DNA of 64,000 nt from Prosthecobacter debontii (GCA_945873125.1 CAMCBV010000002.1:1-64000); one strand, 5' to 3'; shown: positions 33,952 to 43,005, numbered from the stretch's first letter. Notes: generated by a model from the sequence alone, not told the origin. A program made the numbers and translations.

Positions 33952-35616
33952 TTGGGATTTCTTGATAACATCAAGCGCTGGCAGCTCGCCAAAAAAGGCT
34001 TTTCCGTCGGGAAAAAGCGTAGAGTGCATACTGAGAATGCGACACTCCAATGGTTGGAAGCCAGTATGGTGATCAAACTTGCCTTATGGCTGCTTTTTAC
34101 ACTCGGGACAACAGCTTTGGTATTGAATGCCTCCGAGCAGTCCACTTTTTCTGGGGATTCCTTCAAAGGGGGGATTTATAGCTTTGTGTTGGCACTCTCA
34201 GCGCTGGCGATGTTTCACGTCGGAGCCCCGGGTATTTGCCGCAACAACAGTCGGGTGCTTCTCGTTTTTGGCGGAATCATGTGTCAGTTGTTGCTGGTGG
34301 GATTGGTCATGGGCTTGGCGGATGGTGGGACAATTTCTGAAAATTACCGTTACCTGTTTGTTCCCTGTGCGCTGACACCCATGCTGCATGGCATTCTATT
34401 GGGGCGCACGGCAGGAAGCTTCAGTGCGATTTACGTGAGTTTGATCGGTAGCATGTTGGTTCCGTCAGGCGACGTGATCAATTACATCATTGTGAACTTG
34501 GTAGCTGGCATGACGGCCGTGCTCTGCGTGCGGCAGGTCAGGAAGCGGATCCAGTTGATCAGAGCGGGAATTTATGTCGGGGCGGTCATGGTTTTTCTCG
34601 CGCTGGTTTTGGGTCGTCTTGAAGTCATGGCGGTATTTGGTCCGGAATCGATGGATCGCTTGCAAATTTTAGGAACGGGAAGTGCGATTGCGTTCGCCAC
34701 GGCTCTGGCGGTGGCAATGATTGTCAGTGGCCTGTTGCCGATGTTCGAGCTGATATTCCAACTCACCACTGACATCAGTTGGTTGGAGCTGAGTGATTTG
34801 AATCACAAGTTGCTGAAACAAATGCAGCTGGAGGCTCCTGGCACGTTTCACCACAGTTTGGTGGTTGCGGCGTTGGCGGAGGCGGCTGCGGAAAAAATCG
34901 GGGCAAACGCGCCGATGTGCCGCGTGTGTTCTTATTTCCATGATGTCGGCAAACTGAACAAGCCGGGCTACTTCATCGAGAATCAGCACGATGAGGGGGA
35001 TAATCCTCATCATGCGTTGACGCCAACCATGAGCGGATTGATCATTATTGCGCACGTGAAGGATGGGATTGATCTTGCTGTGAAGCATAAACTTAACCCG
35101 CGGATCATTCAGGTCATCCAGGAGCACCATGGTGATTCCTTGGTCTATTATTTCTACCGTAAAGCGCAGGAGCAGAAGAGGGCGGAAATGGAAAAAGTGG
35201 ATAAACGTCAGGGGAATGTTGAAGATTTACCAAAAATTGAGGAGAAAAACTTCCGTTATCCCGGTCCGCGTCCAAGTACGCGTGAGAGTGGCATTATTTG
35301 CCTGGCTGATACCATTGAAAGCGCATCAAGAACCCTGCGCAAGCCCACTCACGCAAAGATCCGAGCACTGGTTGAGGATCTTGTGCGTGCGAAAATTCAC
35401 GACGGGCAATTGGATCTGTGTCCTCTGACCATGGGTGAACTCACCTTGGTGAAAGAGTCCTTTGCCAACACGCTGCGGAGCATGTTGCATAGCCGTATTG
35501 ATTATCAGAAGCCTGCGGAGGATCGTGTTGCTACGACCAAGCGGCCTGTCGGTCCGGGGCGTGAGAGTGATTATGAAGATAAACGCCCAAGTAAATTATG
35601 GGAGCAGGCTAACTAA
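33952..35616 (+). CDS. Membrane HD-domain phosphohydrolase (PgpH/YqfF-like, short form)
   Basis: 554 residues from a TTG start (MGFLDNIKRWQ); no ATG fits. It has about seven membrane spans between residues 38 and 260, then a cytoplasmic HD domain with TFHHSL, SYFHDVGKL near residue 330, NPHHALTP and QEHHGD. In PgpH this domain degrades cyclic di-AMP. Compared with PgpH it lacks the large extracellular 7TMR-HDED domain, since the usual length is over 700. The gene is 14 bases upstream of ybeY, the same pairing as in many phyla, which supports the assignment. Confidence 0.87.
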   Translation: MGFLDNIKRWQLAKKGFSVGKKRRVHTENATLQWLEASMVIKLALWLLFTLGTTALVLNASEQSTFSGDSFKGGIYSFVLALSALAMFHVGAPGICRNNSRVLLVFGGIMCQLLLVGLVMGLADGGTISENYRYLFVPCALTPMLHGILLGRTAGSFSAIYVSLIGSMLVPSGDVINYIIVNLVAGMTAVLCVRQVRKRIQLIRAGIYVGAVMVFLALVLGRLEVMAVFGPESMDRLQILGTGSAIAFATALAVAMIVSGLLPMFELIFQLTTDISWLELSDLNHKLLKQMQLEAPGTFHHSLVVAALAEAAAEKIGANAPMCRVCSYFHDVGKLNKPGYFIENQHDEGDNPHHALTPTMSGLIIIAHVKDGIDLAVKHKLNPRIIQVIQEHHGDSLVYYFYRKAQEQKRAEMEKVDKRQGNVEDLPKIEEKNFRYPGPRPSTRESGIICLADTIESASRTLRKPTHAKIRALVEDLVRAKIHDGQLDLCPLTMGELTLVKESFANTLRSMLHSRIDYQKPAEDRVATTKRPVGPGRESDYEDKRPSKLWEQAN

Positions 35617-35630
35617 AATCATTTTCAGTT

Positions 35631-36098
35631 ATGGCATTGGAAATCATTATAGGAAATCATCAGGAAGCGATCGAGATACCGGAATCGTGGCTCACAGCGC
35701 TTGAGGATGTGGGAATCCCTGCCGCAGCCATGGCGCTGGATGTTTCGCTCGATGAAGGAAATTCCCTTGAGCACCTCGCGACTTTGGAAGTGGCATTGGT
35801 GGACGATGAGACAAGTGAACGCGTTCACATGGACTTCATGAATATCGAAGGTCCGACGGATGTGATCACATTTCATCATGGCGAAATTGTGATCGGTGTA
35901 GAAGTCGCCAAACGCCAAGCCGCGGAATATGGCGAGCCATTCGGACGGGAAATTTTACGCTATTTCGTGCATGGATTGCTGCATCTTGCGGGACACGAAG
36001 ATGCTGACGAAGCGGAGCGAAAAGCGATGGAAGAATCTCAGGAACGCATCATCGAGGTGCTGTGGAATGATGGGTTGAGCGAGAAACTGGTTCCTTGA
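35631..36098 (+). CDS. ybeY: Endoribonuclease for rRNA maturation
   Basis: 155 residues. The zinc motif region reads HGLLHLAGHED near residues 114-124. The first two histidines match the usual HxxxH, while the third ligand position (normally the H of GYDH) is D, with H two residues before it. It processes 16S rRNA 3' ends and takes part in ribosome quality control. The position after the membrane HD protein is conserved. The substitution may be a lineage variant and not a loss of activity. Confidence 0.9.
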   Translation: MALEIIIGNHQEAIEIPESWLTALEDVGIPAAAMALDVSLDEGNSLEHLATLEVALVDDETSERVHMDFMNIEGPTDVITFHHGEIVIGVEVAKRQAAEYGEPFGREILRYFVHGLLHLAGHEDADEAERKAMEESQERIIEVLWNDGLSEKLVP

Positions 36099-36122
36099 GA
36101 TTTGGAATCTGAGGTTTAAAAT

Positions 36123-37163
36123 TTAAACCTTAGAGTTTCTGAAAAGGTAGTGGGAAACAATCCACTCATGACCGCGGCGGTAGCCCCAGAGTTCCGCGCA
36201 GGCCATGTAGAAGATGCGCCAGTAGCTCCACCATTTCACGGCATTTTCGCTACCATAGGTTTCGGAAATCAGCGGAAAGAGCTCTTCCTTGTGATCGTCC
36301 ATGTTTTTAAGCCAGGCTTCGGAGGTTTTTTGGTAATGCTGACCATTGACCTGCCAATGTTGTTCGATGTTCAGGTGATCTTGGAAGTAGAGTAAAAGAT
36401 CATCAGAAGGCATCTGGCCACCGGTGAAGAAATATTTTGCCATCCAATCATCGTCATTCTCGATGACATAGTGATAGGCATTTTCGCGATGGGTGAAAAT
36501 GTGGACAAAGAGTTTGCCATCGGGCTTGAGCCATTTGGAAATACGCTCGAGCAGAATCTGATAGTTTTTCATATGCTCGAACATCTCGACGGAGACGCAG
36601 CGATCGAAAACGGATTCGCCGATGCCTTCGAAGGTGATCATGTTGGCGGTGATGACCTCGACATTGTGAAGTCCTCTTTTTTGGGCCTCGCCAAGGATGT
36701 GTTCGCGTTGGGTGCGGGAGTTGGAGACGGCGGTGATTTTGGCATCGGGGTAATGTTTCGCCATCCAAAGCGTGAGCGAGCCCCATCCGCAGCCCAGTTC
36801 CAAAATACGTTGGCCGTTGGCGAGTTCTGCGCGTTGGCAGGTCATTTCCAGCATGCGTGATTCCGATTCTGCGATGTCGATGACGCCTTCATCCCAGTAA
36901 CCCGATGAGTATTTCATGTGCGGGCCAAGGCAGCGTTTAAAAAAGGCGGTGGGTAGTTCGTAGTGTTGCTCGTTCGCTTCGTCCGTGGCGATTGCGACCG
37001 GCATGGTTTTCAGCTCCGCGATGTGCGCCATGAGTTTTTCCTGACGCTTCTCGGGATCGAGTTTTTCAAAAGGAGCGATGGTATTGGCGAGTCGATGACG
37101 GATGCCAAGACGGATGAGGGAATCGGGGAGCTTGCCGGAGGCGATGAGGTCGTTGGTGTTCAT
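36123..37163 (-). CDS. SAM methyltransferase resembling coclaurine N-methyltransferase (CFA-synthase superfamily)
   Basis: 346 residues, complete. KYSSGYW at 84-90, ELGCGWG at 122-128 (SAM binding), EMFEHMKNY from 193 and DDWMAKYFFTGG, then a C-terminal helical part with YWRIFYMACAELWGY. True cyclopropane synthases have YSC and DWHNFG at bicarbonate-binding sites; here these are YSS and HWQVNG, which match plant coclaurine N-methyltransferase and its bacterial relatives as I recall them. It probably methylates an amine or similar small substrate, not a lipid double bond. The DUF1295 gene lies just upstream on the same strand. Confidence 0.85.
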   Translation of the reverse strand: MNTNDLIASGKLPDSLIRLGIRHRLANTIAPFEKLDPEKRQEKLMAHIAELKTMPVAIATDEANEQHYELPTAFFKRCLGPHMKYSSGYWDEGVIDIAESESRMLEMTCQRAELANGQRILELGCGWGSLTLWMAKHYPDAKITAVSNSRTQREHILGEAQKRGLHNVEVITANMITFEGIGESVFDRCVSVEMFEHMKNYQILLERISKWLKPDGKLFVHIFTHRENAYHYVIENDDDWMAKYFFTGGQMPSDDLLLYFQDHLNIEQHWQVNGQHYQKTSEAWLKNMDDHKEELFPLISETYGSENAVKWWSYWRIFYMACAELWGYRRGHEWIVSHYLFRNSKV

Positions 37164-37213
37164 GAAATTTTAAATTTTAAACGATAAATCTCAAATTAGA
37201 GAAGGAGTAGAGG

Positions 37214-38008
37214 TCAGTGTGATTCATTTTTGAAATTTGAAATTTGAGATTTGAAACTTGGAATAAAGGGAGAGGTGGTGCGTTGGTATTCTCGGTAGGC
37301 ATCGCCTTTGCGGAGTAGAGCGGAGGCTTCGGTGGGTGGAATGCCGGTGACTTTCAAAAGAAGATAAGTGATGATGGCGGGAGCGTAAATCGTAGTCCAG
37401 CCCCAAGGCGTTCCCAAGGCGAAGACGAAGAAACCGATCCAAATGACGGATTCAAAAAAGTAGTTGGGATGGCGCGAGTGTCTCCACAAGCCTATTTGGC
37501 AGATGGATTTCGGATCGGGATTGGATGCTTTGAAGGCGGACATTTGCTGGTCGGCGATGGTTTCTCCGACGAGTCCGATGCATGCGATTACCGTGCCAAG
37601 GATGGGAAAAAGATCGTAGGCGGGATTGGGATCGGCGGCGATCAAGTAGAACGGCAAGGCTAGGACGAAGACGGAGAGCGCTTGGCCGAGGAAGAAAAGG
37701 AGAAACATGAAATTGACTTTTCCGTTCCAGATCTCGCGGAGTTTTTTGTAGCGGGAATCCTCCGAGGGATGGTGTTTCGCGATGCGACGGCTGAGGTAAT
37801 AGCCGAGCCTTGCAGACCATGCGGAGACGAGGATGCCGGCGACAAGTGTTTGGATACTTGGGTTTTCTAAGATGAGAAAAAACACGCCAGTTAAACCGAT
37901 ACAGAATGCCCAAAACGCATCGACAGGAGAAAAGTTCCTCATTTTCACGCAAAACGCCCATGCTGCGGTGAAGATGATGAGGTTAGCGATGAGGGCGGTG
38001 ATGAGCAT
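37214..38008 (-). CDS. DUF1295 membrane protein (steroid 5-alpha-reductase fold)
   Basis: 264 residues from the ATG at 38008 (MLITALIANLIIF); an ATG at 38089 would add 27 charged residues. It has about six to seven membrane spans with the conserved C-terminal SRHPNYFFE and WGWTTIYAP segments, the NADPH-binding end of 5-alpha-reductase and isoprenylcysteine methyltransferase-like folds. DUF1295 genes often stand next to CFA-type methyltransferase genes, as here (about 50 bases apart). It may reduce a lipid or isoprenoid product. Confidence 0.87.
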   Translation of the reverse strand: MLITALIANLIIFTAAWAFCVKMRNFSPVDAFWAFCIGLTGVFFLILENPSIQTLVAGILVSAWSARLGYYLSRRIAKHHPSEDSRYKKLREIWNGKVNFMFLLFFLGQALSVFVLALPFYLIAADPNPAYDLFPILGTVIACIGLVGETIADQQMSAFKASNPDPKSICQIGLWRHSRHPNYFFESVIWIGFFVFALGTPWGWTTIYAPAIITYLLLKVTGIPPTEASALLRKGDAYREYQRTTSPFIPSFKSQISNFKNESH

Positions 38009-38303
38009 GGAATGACCTTTGGATTTGTGTGACAGGATCCGCTTGGATTTTACGCTCGCAACTGGTTTTTTAGCGATTCCTAAGATCACAAGGTGAGGTG
38101 GCTTTCTTCCTAAAGCGAGGACAAAGCTTAGCCCCAGATATCCTTGGTTTGGTGAGGTTGGATAATACAGATTCTTTTCAAACGGCAGAATATCTCACCA
38201 TGATACTCGATCCTAAAAGACATTTGACTTGCTGGCAAAAACACGTGCGCCCAACATCCAGTCATGAGTTCGATGGATTTTTCCCCACGATTCTGAATTT
38301 TTT

Positions 38304-40478
38304 ATGAAACGCACTATTCCCATTCTTGCATTTTTTCTCTCTCTGATTCCGCTTCCAGCACTGGCTCAAGAAAAGCCGACGCAGATTCCTCTGGAAGAGC
38401 TCAAAAAGCAACTTGTCGCTTCCGTGGATGAGGAACTCGCTAATAATAAGGAGTTGGAGGAGCGGTATACTGAGAGGCTGAAGATGACAAATCAACTCAT
38501 TCGGGACACTCTGATTGGGGGTGCGATTGAGCGAAATACCCAACTGTTACAAGTCATTCTTAATCATGACAAGATTTCCCAAAAGTCAAAAAATCTAGCG
38601 CAGGCTTGCCTTGATCGAATGACGGCGGAGGTAAAAGATCGTCAGGAGCAGTATGTAAAAGAAGTCACTGAGAAGACGGGCGCATTCATACGCAATATCA
38701 TGAAATCAGAAGATCCAGAGTTGATCCGCAAGGTCAGCACTGAGTTCAATGCCTTCCGCAACAAGCTCTCATCCGAGTCGGTTCGCGATGAACGAGTTTC
38801 CAGCAGTAAATTATCTGCGGCAGGCCAATTCATGGATTACGCCGTGAAACTTCAAGAGGCCAGAGCGGATGAAAATTGGAGCAACGCCGCAAGTCATCTG
38901 CGCTATATCGAGCAATCCATCGCGTCAATGGGAGCCTTTGTCGCGGTGGATGAGACTAAGGCCTACACCGAGAAGTTGCGTCTAAGCATCGGTCTATTGT
39001 CACAAAAAGATTTTGAGGCACTGCTCACCAAGACGATCGATGAGATTCTCAATGATTCCAATCAAGATCGACTTGATGAAATCATGTCCTCAGTCCGTCG
39101 ATACTCCCAAATTTGTAGCTCCATGTCATCCTCCGGCTATTCCTCGATCTCCAGTCGATGGCAGCGCGTTGATTCCTTTGGCAAAGCCTTGCAGCAAAGC
39201 ATCGAGAGTGCGAAATCGGGCGAAATCCCCCAGATCCGCCCAGATCCATGGACACGTTCGGATTCGGGCTATGCGTCGATCATGAAGTATGAGGAGATGG
39301 TATCCCGACTCAAGAAATACCGTATTCGTACGAAAGACAAATCAGGCAAAGTCACCGAAAGCCGAGTGTATCATGACATGGATGAACTTCTTGTCATGAT
39401 TGATGAAATCGTTGCGGAACTTTTGGATGATGCGAATCAGGATCGATTGGAAGAAATTCAGGAAAAGGCCATGATCTTGCGTCGTTACTGCAGCAACTCC
39501 TCCTATTCTTCAAGCCCCGCATACTCCCGACTGCAGCAGTTTGATTATTTTGCGCGACCGTTCATTCAGAGTGTGCGCCGTGCGCAGAATGGAGGCAGTC
39601 CACAAATTTCGATTGAGCAGTGGCTGAACCAGCAGAATGAATTTAAGCCCTTGATGAGCAAAAAAGTTTTGTTAGAAAAAATCAAAAAATACCATGTCAA
39701 GGTCACTGGTGAAAATGAAGCCGCTGCAAAGCAGCCGCTATACTTGGATCTGGTTGATGTCATGGCACGCATTGCGACAGTGGCTGATCTACGAAAAGAG
39801 CTGCCGGCGCTGACGAAAACCATTCAAGGCAGCATGAACGAGTCCGGTGCGAATGAATACTCGAGACTGCTCCCTTCGATTACCCGCAGTGCGGAAATTT
39901 CGGAGAAACTTGAGGCGGGGAATGCCTTTGTGTTAGCTTCTGCACAATCACCTTACATCGATTCTTATAGTCGTTCCTATCCGACGCCTCAAACGGAGCA
40001 TCCGATGTTCAAGAAGATCGTTCAATTCGACGCAGAATTGGAGCACGCGATTCTGAAGCGCCTTTTCCCAAAACAAGAGTTCGGCAATGTTGGGGATCAC
40101 GAGTCTTTCCTGCGGAGTTTGATGAAGCGTTTCATTGAAGCCAAAAACTATGATGGAATCGACAAACTTCATCGAGTGTCGATCTATTTTAAGCCGTCGC
40201 GAATGCTTCTTTCGCAGACCCAAGCGCAGGTGGTGCGAGATTACTTGGACGGCATTCGCCAGGAAGAGGTGCTGGAGCAACCGCGACTGGCAGTATTTCA
40301 TTACCAAAAAGCGGCCTCTGCCAATTCATTCATCGTCGATGCGGAGAGCCTCAAGGCCCGGTTGCAAAAAATGCGACTCAATCACCCAGAAGATTACGAA
40401 AAAGGAATCGAAGATAGCTTGAAATTGCCCCCTGCGGCTCTGTCATCAAGAGAGTTGGAAGTGCCTGCGGCTCCTTAA
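38304..40478 (+). CDS. Secreted protein with tandem internal repeats, unknown function
   Basis: 724 residues with a clear signal peptide (MKRTIPILAFFLSLIPLPALAQ, cut after A21). I do not recognise a domain. Two modules of about 120 residues are visible: 244-342 and 366-466. Each contains IDEI, a xNQDRLxEI motif (253-260 and 378-385), a Ser/Tyr-rich stretch, PQI before a tryptophan, and a basic KKYRI/KKYHV end. A weaker third module starts near 481. The rest is helical and charged. It is not in an operon. It is probably periplasmic or extracellular. Confidence 0.9.
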   Translation: MKRTIPILAFFLSLIPLPALAQEKPTQIPLEELKKQLVASVDEELANNKELEERYTERLKMTNQLIRDTLIGGAIERNTQLLQVILNHDKISQKSKNLAQACLDRMTAEVKDRQEQYVKEVTEKTGAFIRNIMKSEDPELIRKVSTEFNAFRNKLSSESVRDERVSSSKLSAAGQFMDYAVKLQEARADENWSNAASHLRYIEQSIASMGAFVAVDETKAYTEKLRLSIGLLSQKDFEALLTKTIDEILNDSNQDRLDEIMSSVRRYSQICSSMSSSGYSSISSRWQRVDSFGKALQQSIESAKSGEIPQIRPDPWTRSDSGYASIMKYEEMVSRLKKYRIRTKDKSGKVTESRVYHDMDELLVMIDEIVAELLDDANQDRLEEIQEKAMILRRYCSNSSYSSSPAYSRLQQFDYFARPFIQSVRRAQNGGSPQISIEQWLNQQNEFKPLMSKKVLLEKIKKYHVKVTGENEAAAKQPLYLDLVDVMARIATVADLRKELPALTKTIQGSMNESGANEYSRLLPSITRSAEISEKLEAGNAFVLASAQSPYIDSYSRSYPTPQTEHPMFKKIVQFDAELEHAILKRLFPKQEFGNVGDHESFLRSLMKRFIEAKNYDGIDKLHRVSIYFKPSRMLLSQTQAQVVRDYLDGIRQEEVLEQPRLAVFHYQKAASANSFIVDAESLKARLQKMRLNHPEDYEKGIEDSLKLPPAALSSRELEVPAAP

Positions 40479-40524
40479 AGAGGGCTGCTAGGTCGGATGC
40501 ACGGCCAGCGCAGAGACATTACAG

Positions 40525-41721
40525 CTACGATGAAAAATCCGCCAACTCCCACATTTCTCTGAGTTGCTCGATGCTTTGTTCTAGGAGTGATATATTAAAT
40601 TCGTGCACATCCACGCCTTTGCCGAGATCTGAGAGGAGGAGAACCGTGAGTTCTCCGCCGAGGTGCTCGCGGAATTCATCGAGACCGGCGAGGACGCGGC
40701 GGTTGCCTTTCGCATCGGTCCAGTCGAGGGCTGGATGATAAGTTTTGAGTCCGAGTTCTTGGAGGACTTTGATGATGCGTTCGGCGTTTTCTTTGCTCAG
40801 GAAACCAATCTTCTGAGAGTAAATCGTATCGAGTGCGAGGCCGATTGCTACCGCTTCCGCGTGGGAGAGTTGGTAGTTGGTGAGAGCCTCCATTTTGTGA
40901 GCCGCCCAGTGGCCGAAGTCGAGAGGCCTGCTGGAGCCGGTTTCGAAAGGATCACCGCCCAACGCGATATGACGGGCGTGCAACAAGGCGGAGCGTTTGA
41001 TGCATTCTTCGAAAGGCTCGCGGACCAGTTGGGCGAGCGCGGTGACGTTCGCTTCGATCCATTTGAAAAACTCTCCATCTTTGACTAGCGCGACTTTCAC
41101 GGCTTCGATCAAACCCGAGACACTGGATTCCGGATCTTGGCTTTCGAGGAGTTTGAAGTCGTTGATTACGGCGAAGGGAACTGAGAAGGAGCCAATCCAG
41201 TTCTTTTTGCCAAACGCATTGATGGCGTTTTTTACGCCGACTCCGCTGTCATCCTGAGACAGCGTCGTGGTGGGGAAGCGAACGAGACGCACTCCGCGGT
41301 GGGCGGTGGCAACCGCGTAGCCGACTGCATCCAAAAACGCGCCACCACCGATGGCAAGCACGTAAGAGTGGCGATCGATATGACTTTGATCGATTTCTTT
41401 CCAAATTTCGTGGATGAGAAATTCATCGGCTTTGCTGGCTTCACCACCTGCGAAAATCTTGACACCGCGGAAATCCAGATCGGGTTTTTCAAAGTAGGTA
41501 TGGATTTGCTCCGGCAGGGCTTTCCAAGCTGCGGCTACAGTCTCTTCAAGGAAAACCAATACCCTACGCCCACCGCCCTCGCAAAGTATATCAGCGAGTC
41601 CTGAATTTGCCACGGCAAAGGCATCGCGAGTGAAAATCACGCGATGTTTGAAAGTGATGGGAATGTCGAAGTCGTGGCGATCCATGAGATCCGGTGAGGC
41701 AGGAGCGGGTAGTAATCCCAT
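40525..41721 (-). CDS. 3-dehydroquinate-synthase-like sugar phosphate cyclase (possibly EboD type)
   Basis: 398 residues. The nucleotide-binding site VLAIGGGAFLDAVGY and the SQDDSGVGVKNAIN segment place it in the sugar phosphate cyclase superfamily. Metal ligands are visible in GLIEAVKVALV, NYQLSHAEAVAIGL and GHWAAHKME. It is longer than AroB (about 360), and the divergent C-terminus (VHEFNISLLEQSIEQL) resembles EboD-type cyclases encoded in Ebo metabolite-transport clusters. No other ebo genes or shikimate genes are in the window. It could be the cell's AroB or a paralogue. Confidence 0.82.
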   Translation of the reverse strand: MGLLPAPASPDLMDRHDFDIPITFKHRVIFTRDAFAVANSGLADILCEGGGRRVLVFLEETVAAAWKALPEQIHTYFEKPDLDFRGVKIFAGGEASKADEFLIHEIWKEIDQSHIDRHSYVLAIGGGAFLDAVGYAVATAHRGVRLVRFPTTTLSQDDSGVGVKNAINAFGKKNWIGSFSVPFAVINDFKLLESQDPESSVSGLIEAVKVALVKDGEFFKWIEANVTALAQLVREPFEECIKRSALLHARHIALGGDPFETGSSRPLDFGHWAAHKMEALTNYQLSHAEAVAIGLALDTIYSQKIGFLSKENAERIIKVLQELGLKTYHPALDWTDAKGNRRVLAGLDEFREHLGGELTVLLLSDLGKGVDVHEFNISLLEQSIEQLREMWELADFSS

Positions 41722-41916
41722 TTACCGCTTCAAGCCAACCTTTCTTTCCCAAAAGTGGGAGACTCATGGGATGGTTTTTGCCCAGCGTCAGGAGGGGGAT
41801 TTTCAGTAAGAATTTAACGAATCACAGAAATGAAGCCGATTATTTGCGGTCCATCGTCCGGCGAGCATGGAAATTTTAGTTTTTGACGATGCTGCGTGGA
41901 TGCCCATTCTGCAGAC

Positions 41917-42441
41917 ATGTCCGATGAAATCACGCTTTATGAAAGCCAATGGCTAGGCCTCTATCGCAAGGGGCATTGGGATTATGCGCGCCGACCCAAC
42001 TCGGTGGCTTGTGTCGGGATTCTCGCGATCACGGATCAGGAGGAGATTCTATTGGTCGAGCAATTCCGGATCCCGATGGGGCAAAGAGTCATCGAGATTC
42101 CGGCGGGCTTGGTGGGCGATGAACCGGAATTTAAGGGTGAGAGTTTGCCAGAAACAGCCGGTCGGGAGTTACTTGAAGAGACGGGTCATCGGGCGGGACG
42201 GATTGAGCTTTTGATTTCATCGCCGACTTCCGCAGGTATGACTCCTGAAATCACGTATCTATACCATGCCACCCAACTGGTTCAGGAAAGTGAAGGGGGA
42301 GGCAATGCCAGTGAGGAGATTACCGTTTACAAAATCCCCCTCGCGGAACTCCGTCAGTTTCTATCTGATAAGCAATCCGAAGGCTTGTTAGTGGACTTCA
42401 AAATCCATGCGGCATTGGCTGCAGCGGGGTTGGTGTTTTAG
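41917..42441 (+). CDS. Nudix hydrolase, ADP-ribose pyrophosphatase-like
   Basis: 174 residues from the ATG at 41917; a GTG at 41896 would add seven. It opens ESQWLGLYRKGHWDYARR, as ADP-ribose pyrophosphatases do. The Nudix box is present as ESLPETAGRELLEETGH, preceded by IPAGLVGDEPEF, which carries a short insertion before the box. It probably cleaves ADP-ribose or related nucleoside diphosphate sugars. It is divergent from the cyclase gene. Confidence 0.9.
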   Translation: MSDEITLYESQWLGLYRKGHWDYARRPNSVACVGILAITDQEEILLVEQFRIPMGQRVIEIPAGLVGDEPEFKGESLPETAGRELLEETGHRAGRIELLISSPTSAGMTPEITYLYHATQLVQESEGGGNASEEITVYKIPLAELRQFLSDKQSEGLLVDFKIHAALAAAGLVF

Positions 42442-42459
42442 AGAATTTGGACTTTCCTT

Positions 42460-42478
42460 GGGATAGTTTAGGGATAGT
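42460..42478. promoter_or_regulatory. Direct repeat upstream of toxin-antitoxin operon
   Basis: GGGATAGT occurs at 42460-42467 and 42471-42478, one helical turn apart (11 bases), ending 11 bases before the antitoxin start. Toxin-antitoxin complexes commonly bind such sites to repress their own operon, so this is a candidate operator. Confidence 0.4.
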
Positions 42479-42489
42479 GTGGTGATGCT

Positions 42490-42714
42490 ATGAGTATCGA
42501 TCAAATCGCCCCCGAAGCGCTCCGGTTGCCAACCAATGAGCGTGCCTTACTTGCCGCTACTCTTTGGGAAAGTATTCAGGATCCTTACCAGCTTGCTGTG
42601 GATTTGGAGGATGACGAGGCTGTATCATTGGCCGTCTTGAGAGATCGAGAAATTGAGAGCGGTGAGGTAGCAGCCGTGTCCCATGAGGAGTTCATGAAGC
42701 GTGTGCGAAAATGA
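42490..42714 (+). CDS. Addiction-module antitoxin (PF09720-like)
   Basis: 74 residues. The start (IAPEALRLPTNERALLAATLWES) and the C-terminal EFMKRVRK are typical of the small unstable antitoxin family that pairs with ParE/RelE toxins. The toxin gene overlaps its stop by four bases. The short helical protein has no ribbon-helix-helix, so DNA binding may require the complex. Confidence 0.9.
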   Translation: MSIDQIAPEALRLPTNERALLAATLWESIQDPYQLAVDLEDDEAVSLAVLRDREIESGEVAAVSHEEFMKRVRK

Positions 42715-43004
42715 GGATCGAGTATCATCCTGTTCTTGAAAGGGAGTTGATCGAGGTGCGTGACTATTACAACGCGCAATCGCTTGGCCTTGGTGACGAT
42801 TTTATCAACGAGTTCGAGCGGCAGATTTTTCTAATCGCTGCCATGCCTGAGCGTTGGATGCTGGTGCGTGATAATCTTCGCCGTTCGCTCATGAAGCGTT
42901 TTCCTTATGTGATTTTATTCCGTGTGATCAACAAAGAGATTTTGCGGATCACGGTGTTGAAGCACGAGCGAAGACATCCAGCGTATGGAACTTATCGAAA
43001 ATAA
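42711..43004 (+). CDS. ParE/RelE-family toxin
   Basis: 97 residues. MRIEYHPVLERELIEVRDYY is the standard opening of ParE-type toxins, followed by RFPYVILFRVINKEILRITVLKHERRHP, which holds the family's basic C-terminal active region. It ends one base before the stop codon of the convergent galM gene. It is coupled to the antitoxin by an ATGA overlap. Whether it targets gyrase or mRNA cannot be read from the sequence. Confidence 0.9.
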   Translation: MRIEYHPVLERELIEVRDYYNAQSLGLGDDFINEFERQIFLIAAMPERWMLVRDNLRRSLMKRFPYVILFRVINKEILRITVLKHERRHPAYGTYRK

Positions 43005-43005
43005 A

